From: Ophiodon elongatus
Lineage: Eukaryota; Chordata; Actinopteri; Perciformes; Hexagrammidae
DNA: 64,000 nt
NCBI GenBank assembly: GCA_016806645.1
Contig: JACSYO010001581.1
Span: forward strand, 372,001 to 436,000
Direction: 5' to 3'
In this document: piece by piece, positions 35,506 through 48,956 of the stretch
How positions within the stretch are numbered: position 1 is the stretch's first letter
How the letters are laid out: each line of letters begins with the position of its first letter
Position numbers and translations under genes: made by a program
Notes under the pieces: generated by a model
What the model saw: the letters and a program-made list of their open reading frames with translations, nothing else
Databases searched by the model: none
What the model was told of the DNA's origin: nothing

Positions 35506-36538
35506 GCACTGATCCCAGGCCTAATCCAAGCACAAACACATCCACAGACAGCTGGGTTTGAGTGTGTGTGTTCATGTCAGAATTGGATCATTGTGTATTT
35601 TTGGAGGCAGGTATTTTTGGTTTCTTCAATATTTTGAGTTTACGTTGCGTATGTTTCCTGGTTTCTGACGCACATTTCATATTTTGCATGATGTTTGCAT
35701 TGTTCCTTTATTTTGTTTCTTTGTCTTTTGGGGTTTGTAAAAAAAAATAAAAATTGTATGTTACAATGGGCCCTATGCAGCATTGGGTTTGCCCAGATTT
35801 ACAAATTCAAAGGTCTGTGTTCAGCACATATGAAGTCACAAATGTGGAATTAGATGAAAACCTTTTTTGTTCCATTTTCAAAAACCTTTTTTTTGTTTAT
35901 TAATAAAATTGAATTTCATGAGGATAATCCATTAAAAATCAATGTGAGTCGCGGGTGGAATACATATAGTAAAATTAAAAACAAAAAATATATAAAATTG
36001 ACAATTAAAACATATCTTCCCTAACTCAACTCAACCTAAACCCGATACAGACACAGAGGTAAACAGTATTGGAAACACTGTTTGAAAGGGGGAAAGACTT
36101 CAACACAAGACTGGTATTATTTTCACAAAAATTCAATACAGGAAACATACTTTGGGAATTAAATACAAAAAAAAGATATCAAAGTTTGTCAAAGTTTTGA
36201 CAGAAAATCAAAACAGTTTGCAACAGTACAAATATCTTTAGCCACCTGGAGGCGTAGTGTTCATCACAGCTGTGATCACTTGATGTACCAAGTTAAACAC
36301 TTCTCAGTTCTTTACATAGCAGCTTTAATTCAGCACAATGTTTAACACATCATCTTTTCTTCATCAGGGTCCATCCAGATGAAGCCCACATGTTTTCATG
36401 TGACCGTCTGTGTTGACCAGTCAAGAAGGTGTGAAGAGGTTGGTGGGTGAGTCAGGTGAATCTGCTGCAGCTCTCTCTCGCTCTCTAATTTTGTCTCCCC
36501 CGCAGCTCTCCCTCCCTGTCCCAGTCAGTGTCTCGCTG

Positions 36539-36539
<1 letters not shown>
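35506..36539. other. Unassigned AT-rich sequence
   Basis: Nothing recognised. Confidence 0.4.

Positions 36540-36582
<43 letters not shown>
36540..36582. repeat. (CA)n microsatellite
   Basis: Pure AC run of about 21 units. Confidence 0.97.
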
Positions 36583-36584
<2 letters not shown>

Positions 36585-38639
36585 CTGCTAGTATTTAAGT
36601 CTATTCACCATCCCTCTGAATGAGATCTCCCGCCAGAGAGAGTAAACAATATCTGGCAGAGAGACAGAGAGGCATACAGAGTAGAGGATTCACTCGCCTC
36701 CATTAGCATCTTGTCCGTCTTAGAGGGGAACAGAGAGCGCCAGAGTGGAGGATGCTGGGATAGACTGCTCCAGCTGGCAGCCTTAGGGGTCAAGGGCCCG
36801 GGGTCCCTCAATTGTTCTGCCTTTACGTTTCAACTTATTATCCACCACGATCGCAGCACGCCTCTCTGAGTAGAACGTCGAAGGTTGTCAGCTTTCATAT
36901 CCACCTCAGTTTGTATGTCTTCACATTTCTTTCCATTCCTCTAAAGTGCAAAAAACTTCAGATCATGAGTTTGCAACGGCCCGTGCTCGCTCTTCACTTC
37001 ACAGGGACGACTCTCCGGCTCTCATGAGCTCGTATGAACTCTTCGTTATCTCGGGCTCGTTTCATTTCACGATACTTTCTGAATGTGTTTTCTTTTTCTT
37101 CTTTTTTTTAATGCTTAGATTTAAGTAAGTCTTTGATCTTTTTATGTTCTCACTCAAACACTCTCCTCGCTGCTAAAGATGAAATACTTGAAAGCAGCAC
37201 AGCCAACTAACTTCATTATTTGTTTTACATCAAAAGTTTCATTCATTATTCCATAAGCTGAAAGGCAGGAGGCTGCTGGGAGAACGAGACAGAAACACAG
37301 CGCATGAAAGAGAAGATTTTGAAGAGGAGTATGAGCTGAATGTCTTTTTTCTGAAGGAGGTACGGAGGTGAGCTGCAGGGGGAGAAACTACAGTTTGACT
37401 GATATGTATTTCAAGGCTCGATATTAGAACTTAGAAAAGTAGAAATCCTCTACACGGTGTCAGTTCAGTGCTGGACAAATGACAGCATAATGTTACAGCA
37501 AACCAAATAAAAGTCAAATCTAGACCCACCTGAAATGTTCATATCAATCAGTTCAGTATTTTCAAGGTGCTTTTTCTTACTGATAATATTTGTAATCTTT
37601 GACTGATTGCTATTTTGTGCTAGTATCTAATAAAGCTTTTGGTATGAGCATTTTGGATTGTTTCCATAACAAAAGTGTGGCTCCCACAAACTGCAGTCCT
37701 GCTGTTACATTTGGCGGTATGTTTTTCAGATTTTGCTGCAGAGTTATGATTTTTGTTCAAGTGTCACAGTAGGAGGTTGTTTAGTCAAGAGCGCGGTGCT
37801 CCCGACTCAAAACATGCTCCAATGCAAAGCTACCGGTGGACACACCACTGAACAGGAGCCTGGTTCAGCCAAACAAATCAGACTTTTTGTTTATCCTCTA
37901 AAATTTGAAACAAGCTAAATAAAGGCATCTTTCGTTGTGGGAGTCATTAAGAGTTCAAGAACCGTATTATCGAATCCACAAATTCAATACAAGCGAAAAT
38001 GTTCATGTAGCCACACACAATGTGATGTTACCATCATCAATTCAACTATAAAACTGCTGCACACAACTCCATGAACAGTGCAGTATCGGTAAAACCAGGA
38101 AGGAACTAATGGACAGAAAGGTTAGAAAGACATGCTCACCTTTATTTTTATTTCCAAAAGTAAGATAACTTTCTGCTGTGAGGTTGCTGGTTTATGTCAG
38201 TCTCTACAGTTTATCTAATAAGGGTAACTTAACCGTGGGCAAAATAATGGCTACAAGTAGGAAATTAAGAACCTTGGTTTGAAAAAACTGAATATTACAT
38301 TTTAATATCATTGAAATCCTGTGACCCTATAGTTATACTAATAACAAGACATATTTCCCTACACTTGTGTAATCAGATCAAAAAGTGTCATCAGAATTAG
38401 TTCAGGTTAAAGGCTACCAGTGCATTATTGATACATTCTATTAAACGGCAGTGAAGTGCATCATATCCATCTCTCAGCTGCATTAATTTTAACACAACGA
38501 TAATATCAGCCTCATATATGGGTAAACTGGTATATTGGTGTGGCTACGAGAGAGAAGAGAGTGAGACCCAGGGAAGGGGAGAAAAAAAGAGAAACAGGTC
38601 TGTGACAGGCGAGGTCGAGCAGAGGAGGAAAATCTAATA
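36583..38639. other. Unassigned non-coding sequence
   Basis: No gene or repeat recognised. 36600-37330 is somewhat richer in GC. Confidence 0.4.
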
Positions 38640-39025
38640 TGAAAATGAAAATGTAAATGTGTTGGGGGAAGGAGGGGAGGAGGGTGAGGGGGGGGGGTAG
38701 CAGTTCTTCAAGCTGGCCCTAATCTTCCCTCGGCGGGGCCCAGATAGCGATCACTAACAGGAGGCCGGTGCCGGGCTCCTTTGAAATGCAGAGCGGCTCG
38801 GTGTGTAAATTGGAGGCGCCCCGGCAATGCCGGCAGATGACACGTGGCACTTGCGACCCTCAGCGCCCGTCCAGGGGCCACAACGCCACAAAGGCAAATC
38901 TTGCACATCAGACAATTTCATTTTCAGCACAGAGGGCACAAATAGCACAATACCTGGATCCTGTCAGATGATAATGTCCCCCCCAGAGGCGGATCATCAT
39001 TTAGATTTTCTTACTCTGGGCTGAC
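38640..39025. promoter_or_regulatory. Candidate conserved non-coding element, GC-rich
   Basis: Starts with a G-rich run (38664-38697), then repeat-free balanced sequence containing TCGGCGGGGCCCAGATAGCG, GATCACTAAC, TTTGAAATGCAG, GACACGTGGCAC (an E-box) and AGATGATAATG. Short frames lie on both strands with no domain. Regulatory role is inferred. Confidence 0.3.
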
Positions 39026-39177
39026 ATGTAAACTCAGGCCTGATGAACAGCAACAGTTCGGCACGTGTGTTTCTTTGGCACTTTTTTTGAGGTGCATTGC
39101 AGGTATTTACCACATTGTCAATATTATTGACTGTCTTCTTCAGTCATCTTTGAAAAACCATGACATGATCACAGAGT
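39026..39177. other. Unassigned
   Basis: No feature recognised. Confidence 0.4.
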
Positions 39178-39285
39178 AGAAGTGGACGTCACCCACTGGT
39201 TTGTGGACAATGGTTTGAGGCCTTGAGTTTGGTATTTTGGTATTTAGCAATCCTGTTTTTTTGCCGTTGAATGAATTCTGTAGGC
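39178..39285 (+). repeat. Family B, copy 3 (5' part only)
   Basis: AGAAGTGGACGTCACCCACT, GGTTTGTGGACAATGGTTTG, AGGCCTTGAGTTTGG, TTTTTTTGCC match 53229-53360 in direct orientation, with an internal deletion of the GTGACATCA part. Confidence 0.8.
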
Positions 39286-40199
39286 CTACAGTTTGTGCTG
39301 ATGCACATGAAATCTTAAGGATTCAAACTTTAAAGTGCAGCAAACACCAGATAAATCCTAGATTCTGAAGTACAGTAGTTGTTATGTTTTCATTCTTCTA
39401 AACTTGTTGTTGAATATTATTGAAGATATTTTTCCATTTTATTTTCCCTGGTTGATGCTCTCTGACAAATCACCCTCAAAAGAGGAAGTGGAAATCCAAT
39501 GGCGCTTCTCTCTCAAATTTCCATGCTATCAACAAACTATAATCCACAGCCGTCTCCCACTTTGTCTCCACCCCTCCATCCTTTGTTCCACCAGGCGGCT
39601 GGCCCTGCTGTGGCCCGCTGTCTCTGCAGACGAGGATAGACCGCCTCTGTTCCGCTGAGTTGTCAAGCCGAGCCCTTCTTCCTATGTTCCTCCACTCTCA
39701 ACCTGCTTCTTAGTCAGTCTATTACATGGCAACTCATGTTCCAACACATGTTCCTCGGCTTTCTGCATTTCAATGTATTTCACACTGGCTTACGCTGGCT
39801 ATAATCACTTGACGCTAACAGTCATGAAACTGCCTCATATTGAGCAGGTCCGTGAAATAATATCTCGTGATTTGCTCTCTCTTGGCTTATGTAATTGGTT
39901 CACCCACCATGTGTAAACGATGGTGATGGACGCTCTTATCCAGCACTGGAGGGTGAAGGGAAGGAATCCTCTCCGGGTGGCGATGGAAGAGAAGCTAAAG
40001 TCCTATGTAGCATGAGTGCTAATGGCATGAAAACTCTGCAAATCTGCCTTTTAACACGACCAACACACACATGGCTGAAAAGAAGATGAAAAAGAAGTCC
40101 AACTGGTGACAGTATGATAAAAAGAACCCCTAAATAGTTTAGCTTGGTTACTAGCCTGACTGGCAGCACTACGAAGCCAAGTATGCTAACAAGGATCTA
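39286..40199. other. Unassigned
   Basis: No feature recognised. Confidence 0.4.
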
Positions 40200-40620
40200 G
40201 CTTGGACCTGAGCCCCCTCCACCCTCATCTCCTCGGTCCCCTATTCCAGCACTACCACTTGCCTGCGGCCCCGCATATAGATGGAAAGTGACACCGTGAT
40301 TGTGTGCGGGGCCAGGCCATGCTCAGATGAGGGTGTCACTTCTGCCTAGCCTGATTGCCACATTCGGCGGGCACGGCGGCAAGGAGTTAAATTGAGGGAG
40401 AAAAGGTCAGGAGCCAGTGGTCATCTGCTCTCCCTCTCTCCCCCCCAAATTACTTGTCCTCCAGGAGGGGAATGAAAACAGACAGGGCCTGGCCCGGGCA
40501 CTGGGAGATGATCCCGGGGCCCGGCAAGCCACCGGGAGAAGAATGTGAACGAGGGATGGGCGTGAAAAATAAAAGCGGTTGGGGGGGGGGGGCATCAGGT
40601 GTGTGTCTGAATGAAAAGAG
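40200..40620. promoter_or_regulatory. GC-richer, repeat-poor block, candidate regulatory sequence
   Basis: Contains GGCCCCGCATATAGATGG, TGCGGGGCCAGGCCATG, GGCAAGGAGTTAAATTG and a short G run (40580-40591). No domain in any frame. Inference only. Confidence 0.25.
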
Positions 40621-41925
40621 AGGATCTGGTAAAGGTGTCACACTCAGACGAGTGCACAAAGCTGCTGTAGGAAAAAGACAGAAGGTCAAGGCAGGAGTGA
40701 AGTCCCAAAGATAGCGGTGGAACGTCTGAGGTTTCATTTCAGCCGGGTGCTTGTGGTAGAGTCTGGGCTGCAAATCACAATCTATGGCAAGTAAATTCCA
40801 CTCAGTTCCATACTTCATGAGGAAAACGCAACATACACTTTAACATGGGAAAAGCACACAGATATGGCACTCTAGATAATCATAAGATAAAGGAGAGATT
40901 CTCTCTTCCTATAATACTCACACGCTGTATGTACGTTGACAACGACATTGTAAGAGGGGGACTTGTGGTAAGCGTATTCTGGCAACAAAGTGACCCCTGA
41001 CTACCAGGAAGTATCTCTACACCATGGCTAAGCAAGGAAACACAGTATGAGGAAAACAAAGATAAAATGTCATACTAACTCTGGAAGATACCCAGAAGGA
41101 AAGATTAAAAAAGGTGCATTTTCCCCTGGAGACTCACTGAAATCTCTCTACCACTGTCTTCGGACTGTCCAGTAGCCAGCGTCCAGATGAGAGGAGCTCT
41201 GAGTTGATATGATCATCTTGCTGACCTTCAACTAATACTATGCTCTCACAACGTTATTGAGAATAGTGAGGGCTTTTTGAATAATTAGCACTGAATTTAG
41301 CCTCAAAGGCCACAAATAGTTGTCTATAATCCCAATTTGGTGGTTGTTTAGGAATGCAACCTTACTGAAAGCTTTGCTTTTACTGTATACTGCAGTATAC
41401 TGGACTGCTCACTTTCTTCTCCATGTCTTTGGGAAAAACCAATTACTGGATTTATATTTTGATGTGCAGGTGACATGTGATGTGTGTCATTGTGTTATTC
41501 CAATAAAAAATACATTCAAATTGAACATCAATCAAATCTAAGGCAGCGAAGGACAGTGCTCCTGTATAAAGATTAGCTTTTTGGTGAATATGTACATCAG
41601 TCTACTTAGTGGTTATAGATGTTCATCTCCATGCTCTATTAGTGAAACTAAATATTATATTCGGGGTTAGTGTTTTTAAGACGCAATGGAATAAAAAAAT
41701 ACATGTTCTAAGTTTCCGTGTTGATTTGTTATCTTCTCAAAAATATGTCCAATATCATTTTGGGTATTTCTTATAGTGAAGATCCTCTCCTTTCTTTTTC
41801 TATAAAACACTGACATTTTGTTTCTTACATGTAAAAAAATTATAACATTTTTAATATCAATTTCTCCCTCCTCTCCCTCCCTACTGATTAACTGACATCA
41901 GTGGAGGCCAACAGTCCATCTCATG
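40621..41925. other. Unassigned
   Basis: No gene or repeat recognised. A C-T-rich stretch sits at 41860-41882. Confidence 0.4.
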
Positions 41926-42075
41926 GGCCAGCTAAGGCTCAGGGGTTAGAGCGGGTCTTTCAATCCTCAGCTTCTGTCCAAGGGTCCTCAAGCAAGATAC
42001 TGACCCCTAAATTGCCTCTGTGTGTGTGAATGAGAGGCAAGTAATTTGGATAAAAGTACTATATGAATAAAAACA
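41926..42075 (+). mobile_element. SINE remnant with the tRNA B box deleted
   Basis: AGGCTCAGGGGTTAGAGCGG (box-A-like head), then TCCTCAAGCAAGATACTGAC, CCCTAAATTGCCTC and TACTATATGAATAAAAAC. The segment that should hold the B box is short and diverged. Confidence 0.65.
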
Positions 42076-42094
42076 ACGGACCGCTGTTTGTGTC

Positions 42095-42320
42095 CCCTGT
42101 CAAACCAGAAGTCAATGTTGATATATATGTCACGTAACTTCCATACTTAAAAAATCCACTTACGGTATGTAGTTTTTTTAATCAAATCATGCTCTCTTTC
42201 TAAACCTAACGTAATAGTTGTGTTGCATAAACACTGCAGGGGCTTGCACAGGCACACTGATTGCTGGACATTTGTAGGAAGACACGTGAAAATAACAAAA
42301 TAAGTCTTCGTAAGATTTAT
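42095..42320 (-). repeat. Family A copy
   Basis: GTCACGTAACTTCCATACTT, CCACTTACGG, CATGCTCTCTTTCTAAACCT match 57486-57560 base for base over much of the length. Orientation is reverse to the AGGTTTAGG form. Confidence 0.75.
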
Positions 42321-42612
42321 GAAATGTTATATGAGGATACGTTGAGCATTATGGAAGGGAAGGGAAAGACCAGTTTCATCATAAAGCATTATGTGGGCTT
42401 TTTTTCATTCATTTTCGACCACTAGTAGTTCTATGGAGCAGTTGTTTTTGAGCGGTTCCATGGTTTGTTTGTCTCATGCACACACATGAGGACACACACG
42501 AGCAGTCCACATGTGCAGCCCAGTCGGCAAGTAAAAATATTGGTTTCTGCAAATCACGGACACGTTCAATGTGGTCAGACCAAATGAGGGGTGGTGGGTG
42601 GGTTGAACAAAC

Positions 42613-42703
42613 TACGCTACGTTGTTACGCTACGTTGTTACGCTACGTTGTTACGCTACGTTGTTACGCTACGTTGTTACGCTACGTTGTTACGTTAGTT
42701 TGT
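42613..42703. repeat. 13-bp minisatellite
   Basis: Six perfect copies of TACGCTACGTTGT (42613-42690) and a seventh diverged unit (TACGTTAGTTTGT). It borders a family A copy whose own sequence carries GTTACGTTA words, so it probably grew from that repeat. Confidence 0.97.
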
Positions 42704-42810
42704 TACGTTACATTATTATTTTAACACAAACTATGATATTTTATCTAACCTTTATCAAGTAGTTTTGTTGCCTAAACCTAACCAATCGTTTGACAGTGTC
42801 AACCACTTGG
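42704..42810 (-). repeat. Family A copy (core)
   Basis: In reverse: CGATTGGTTAGGTTTAGGCA, ACAAAACTACTTGATAAAGG, ATCATAGTTTGTGTTAAAAT. This is the clearest core of the family in the window. Confidence 0.8.
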
Positions 42811-43092
42811 CATTGTGAGTTTGTGGAAGATATGAGACTGATATGAAACATATTTATGAACGTTTTTTTTTTACTTCAGACATGTATCAGACATGTATCC
42901 CGTGGTTTGCAGAAACATACAATAACAACAACAAAAAATTCTGGCAACTTGGTTGCAATGTAACCAACAAAGGTAGAGAAGAAGACTACTAGTAAACATA
43001 GATTTGAATAATGCAGGTTTCAATATACTTAGAAATCAAGTTTGCAAATGTTTTATAAGGTAAGAAACACATTGTTGAGTTTTAGTGAGTAT

Positions 43093-43132
43093 GACTAAGT
43101 AATTATTTGTTTGACTAAGTAATTATTTGTTT
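43093..43132 (+). repeat. Perfect 20-bp tandem duplication
   Basis: GACTAAGTAATTATTTGTTT occurs twice in direct succession. Confidence 0.95.
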
Positions 43133-44639
43133 TTTATTTATTAACGAGAGACTAAAACCTCTATCCTTTAATGATCGTCAACATTTTTTAAGTCTTTTTT
43201 ATATCCTTTTATTAATGAATTTTTCCATTTTAGCCAGCGTTTCTGAGTAGGTCAGAGTTTTGAACCCTAAACATGTCTAATGGCCCCCCCACAGACACTA
43301 CAGTCCATGTTTCAAATGAGGGATTAAAACTGCAGAGTGTCCAGTGTCATTTGACCTATTTTGTGCAGGTGACTGCAGTCTCTGATCTTGGAAATCACTG
43401 GTCATGGCTAAACTGGAGTCATGATCGGCTGTTTGGTGTGTTTCCAGCTTTGAGACGCACAAAATACACATTTGTTAAACTGAACCAATGATGCAAAGAG
43501 TAACGGATGAGCTGTTCACTCTTGATAAAAAAGTTAATGAACGTGAAAGTGAGCTTCCGTAGAAGCTCGTAAAAATGCAAAGAAAGTCAAAATACTGTAC
43601 ATGGAGTGGGGATGCAATTCATTCTTTGGTTTTCAAGAGGAACCATCTTCACTGACATGACTCAGCCACAAATCTACACCTGAGACTGCTGTCATGGTAA
43701 TTCTGTCAAAACACTAGAAGCATACATAGAATAAAAGCACAGACACTCATGGATATAGAGATTATTGAGATTATTATTGATCAATAATAATAGGAGACAC
43801 TCAAACTCTGTCTGTCTGACTTTTACATTAGACAACCTGACCTTTATAGCTTTCTGGAGAACATGAACATTCATTTTCATTGGTTCACCCTACAGGCTTT
43901 TTGACCAACGAGTATTCACAAAAGAAACATTCCCTCATCACTACATAAGCATGAAGGACATAATATAGCTTTCAAACCAAGTCCCTTGCAGTACTACCTT
44001 CTTTGGATACTTTGGACATGAGGAGGCTTTGGGTGCCTCCACACAGCTGTTTCTAATTTGACAAACACCAGACCTTCTGTTGGGATCTGGTAGGAAGATG
44101 ATTTGTAAAAATGATAAAAACAACTAAATCAGATATTTTATTAACGTCACTTTCACATCTCCTTTTTTTCCCCTTTAATTATGCATTGCCTGTGAAATAA
44201 AACACTTATGTTAGAGCTCTATCCACTGCCGTTTAACAAAAGACAACTTAAGGATGACAGACATACCAATAAAAGGCTGTGTACGGACTCACCAAATCGG
44301 GTCGATCACTGACAAAGGTCAAGGGCACATTGAGCCAAACATCCTGAATCACCTACACATTGTGCCAATGTCCAGTATAGAATGCTGTCACACTGACATC
44401 CAAAGTGTGCATCCCAATGTAAACTCACCTACTGCTCGATCTGGACCTGAACTCTGAAAGCCAAATCTATAGGTTCTCTTTTGGAGCTGATGCTGGCTCT
44501 CATTGTGTCTTTACTTCTCTTTGGTATTTTGTAAACAAACAAACAAATCTTTAAATGAAAAATCAAAATGAGGGGGAACATGTAAGTTACCTTCAGGGGG
44601 AGTAGCGTTGGAACGTAACAAAGTTAATTTACACATGTA
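43133..44639. other. Unassigned AT-rich sequence
   Basis: No gene or repeat recognised. Confidence 0.4.
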
Positions 44640-44995
44640 TGATTTGACATATTTGTTCCATACTTTATCATTCCATTTCATGTTACTTTATGCTTTTACT
44701 TTTAGGTTTAAGAGGGAAATATTGTGTTTTTTATCCCTTTACATTTACTTTACAGCTGGACCTTTAGTAATGTAGTAATGTTTATTTAGCAGATTAGAAT
44801 ATTTCTATATTCAAGAAACAATGTGAAAGGGTTCATACAGGATAGTGACCTGATAATGTCAGTATATTATGATGCTGATACATCTGTAAAATTTTGAATG
44901 TATAGGATTTGGTTGTAACAGAGTATTATTACATGTGAAATGCGTTAGTGATAGTTTTACTTCAGTAAATGATGTGAGTTTGTCTTCCACCACTG
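44640..44995 (+). repeat. Degraded copy of a common teleost repeat (CTTCCACCACTG end)
   Basis: ATGTTACTTTATGCTTTTAC, ATTTTGAATGTATAGGA, GAGTATTATTACATG, TTTTACTTCAGTAAATGATG and the end GTCTTCCACCACTGAAAGG follow the order of a percomorph repeat known for its TTTTACTTAAGTAAA and TTCCACCACTG words. Class unknown. Confidence 0.6.
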
Positions 44996-46560
44996 AAAGG
45001 CTGTTTCATCTGCAAACCTAAGTCTTTTTATTTCAAATCTTTTGCCCACTTTCACTTCTTTTCCCTCACTTTTTCCGAGACATTTTCAATAATCACACCA
45101 TGAAAACACCGACAACAGCTTGGAATACAAACTAGATTTGAGCAGGGAACAATCCATGGCAACTTTGTAGTATTCCTGCAGGACTGTGAGAAATCCCTCC
45201 ACATTTCTTTTTCCTTACGAAATCTGTTTGGGATGTTTGCTCCAACACTGTTCAGCATAATGATGAAGAATTGATTAACTTATGCTCCCAAAATGACACC
45301 GTAAAATAAATGATGCTGCTATAGTCTACTCTTCACTAAGTGTAGTCATTCTGTATATTCAAGTATATGATCTCACTGTAGGGCAGCCACCCCATATAAT
45401 GGCAGATGAGGTGGTTTGGCATCGGAAAACCTAAATCTATTTATACATTTATTGACAAAAAGTTTACTGAAACTAAGGGCAAAAATGTACCGCAGGAATT
45501 TCAATAAAACTACATTAAAACTGAGGCAACAATGAGCTGCAGCCTCACAGCAAGCGGCCACTCAGCCTCCCCTAACTGGAAGCTCCCACCTGCCCAGATA
45601 AGAGCCGGGTCAGCTAAACCGAGCTTGCATCCACATCATGAAGAAAATTAATATTCCATTAATAAGATATCTCTAAGTTACTGTTGCATCTCAATCTATC
45701 TATGGGCACCATCCAGAACAATGAGCACACCAAATAATATAGAATGCAATTTCCTGCAGAACTGTCCTCCTACATGGGACCAGAGGCCAGCCCCTCCCTC
45801 AGGACACAATGAGGCACACCTGTTAACACCGTCATTGATTGAGCTCCTGAGCAGCTGATCCACCCCAACATCCCAGACAGAACCACAACCCAGAAAACAA
45901 ACAAACTAAACCAGCTTGTGTCATTTATACACTTAAGTTGACAATGTATGAAATAAACAGAAAAGCTGGACTGAAATTTATATTTAAGTAGACACAAAAA
46001 CACTTAATGTTGGGGAACAGGACCTAATGAAAAGGAAAGAAATGCAACCCATCTCACCATCCTCAGAGCAGCTGCTGCTCGCTGCAGACATGCTGTCCTC
46101 CTCTGCCCCCATTAGGTGGCGCTGTGTGCCAGCTCCTCTCTCTGACACCATCCCATGATGATGTGCCTTGCATCATATACAGTATGACACAGCTGCCGGC
46201 CTCTGATGCAGAACTTGGGGCTTACAGTACAGGACTGCAAAAAATGTAACTAAAATGGCATCCTATTGCCGTCCGGCCACTCTTTTGCACCGGGGCAATT
46301 AACCCGCTAATTATACAATGGGCACAAGTCCCCCTCCTCATCCAACACCCACACCCACACACACACACATGCAGCCTCTTCCCTCCTTGAGCTCACAGCC
46401 CCTCAGGCCATAGAGAGCCATTGGATTAGAGGATGCTAGCAGAGATAGTTTAACGTAATGAACCATCAAGATGACGACTATTAAAGATGATTTGCGGTGT
46501 TCCAGCGCAGAGAGGAGATAGGAAGAGCAACCTGAGTTTGGCTGACGGTATAGTGTTAAC
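44996..46560. other. Mixed sequence; 46200-46560 possible regulatory block
   Basis: No gene seen. 45560-45670 and 46230-46560 are repeat-poor with GATAAG, GGCAATTAACCCGCTAATTA and similar words, which might be conserved elements. A short (CA)n run is at about 46353-46368. Confidence 0.3.
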
Positions 46561-48400
46561 TCTTTATTCTGTCATTGTTGGGCAGATAAAGATTAGAAGG
46601 CCCACTTTCTTCAAAGACAAGCAGGATATGATGAATGGAGCAAGTTGGTCTACTCATTTTTGAACGATGGCAGTAGGTATTAGAGACATGGCACATTAGG
46701 CCACTAACCAGGATGTTCCCAGCATGCACCTGAGAGATGCTGATGCACAAAAGAGAGTCGGGCTCAGCAAAAGAAGAGCCAATTGATGAGAAAATTATTT
46801 CCATGTGGATTGTTACACAATAAAAAAAAGTCCACTCTTACTTTGCAGTATTTCACTATTCTACTAGAATCGATTTAGGACACTTAATATATAACATATA
46901 AAAAGTTTCTCTTTAAATAGGGTGCTAGAAGGTCCTATTCATTGGCATATTTACGCAAGCCTTGTATTTACAGTTTATATTTGTCCATTGTCTAAATTAC
47001 TCTGACTATGTAAATAGAGAGAAATACGGGAAAAAATCCCAACAAGTAGCAAATTTCACAGCAAAAATTATTGTGCATGTTTCAATGCAGAGTGCTGAAA
47101 TAACTTTGGACTTTACTAACCTGTGAATTGGATGTTTGAATTTGTGCTAAGTCAGGTAGTCCATCAGCAGAATATGAATCAACAACTTCTAAATAATTTT
47201 CTTTTTTTCTCCATTTGAATATTTTTCAGAATGGGGCAGTGCTGGGAGAATAAAAGCAATTTGAAAGTCACATTTGATGACATATTTCACCATTTGTTGT
47301 AATTGTATAGACTTAATGGTTTCTCAGTACATAAAAAAAAATTAAGTGTGAAAATTAATTCTTGACAAAGGAAATCGTGACAAAATAATCTTGTCCACAA
47401 AGTGGAAAAAGTGTATGCAATTCTCAAAATTGTATCAAGTGCTTTGGTAAAAAGGCAAAAACAATCTGCGTTTAATGTCGTAAATACTGTAAATAACTTG
47501 TACATGTTGATGTGAGTCCATATATGCTGAGTAATGTGATGAAGACATAATTTCAAAACATTGTAGCTGTACTCTATACATCTTTTTTGGGAGCTATTTG
47601 TTGTGACTAAATAATCGTTTTTTTTTGTTTTTTTTTATGAAGACAGTGAAATGAAAGATTGAAAGCTCTGAAATAAAGCTAGGTAGCAGAACTTGAGTTC
47701 AGATTACTTTGACAAAATATTGAAAATAATCTTTTGCAGCTGTAATTTGAATCTCTGCATTTAGAATGGATTGCATTTTATAAAAATGTCATTCATTACT
47801 TTGCTTTACTAATTAAAAAATGTCAGTATGAAAGTTCATTCTTAACTGGTAGTTTGAAAAAATAAACTTTGCATAAGGACTAATGATACATTTTTTTTCT
47901 TTTCATGCATTTTCTTGTTTTTTTTGGATTGTTGCTTATTTTGTGTTGTATTTTTGTCTAAATCATGTTCACTGACTTCCTTTGTTGCCTAAACCTGTGG
48001 CTTCTGGACTCTTCTGTCACATTTATCTATTCTTTTTTCATTATTTGGATTTTTTAAACCTTATTTCATGCAAAGTTATAAAAATACAATAAATGAGTAG
48101 TTTTCTCTGCTTCCAGTTTGGATTGATTCTATCAAAAACAGCAAAATTATATATTTTTTATATTTTAAAACTATTTAATTCCTTAAAACAAAAATTTCAA
48201 TCTGCATGATATTAAATACAAAACAAAACAAAAAACCGGGCCAGAGCTTGTGGCAGTTTTTTGTCAGATATATATCTTAATTTAGTTGTTGTATCAAAAT
48301 GTCTGCTGGGTTACGGGTCCTGTTTTATTGTGATGCGTAGACACTTTGCAGTGTGTACTGTACTGAACCCGTTGTTCCTCCTGTTGTGAGGCAGACCTCG
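46561..48400. other. AT-rich stretch, nothing recognised
   Basis: Many A and T runs. No repeat family or gene. Confidence 0.45.
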
Positions 48401-48922
48401 TCCCTCAGCCTTTATTTACCATCCAGCATGAATGTGAAGACCGAGCAGAGCCCCTCACTAACGTCTGCAGACCTCACTCAATCTCCCAATATCTCTGCAA
48501 GCAGAAGACCAGATTGAATTTTCCTCCGGAGTCTCCCAGGATGAGAGCGGACGTCACTGGAGGATACTTCCCTCACTACGCCTCCTGCTGCGGCCCTATA
48601 GATGCACGCCTCAGATATTTCTCCCCATACGGGAGCGAAGGCGTCCGCCGTACTGCGGGAATGCTCTGGATTCGCTTTAGATTTTACATCTAGTCAACAG
48701 TGGGAATTCACTGATAAACAAAAGAAAGTCCATCTGGCATGAAACACAGCATCCTCAGAGAGCAGGAGCGTGTTTTCTGGATTGGAGTTTTTATAGCTGA
48801 TCCCCAATATAAAGATAGTCACACAAAAGGAACAAAGCGCTCTGTGTTTGCCTCTACATTCTTTGATAATTTCAGAGCTAATTTCCCCCATTGTCATTTC
48901 AGCTACCACTGTGGCCCATGTA

Positions 48923-48956
<34 letters not shown>

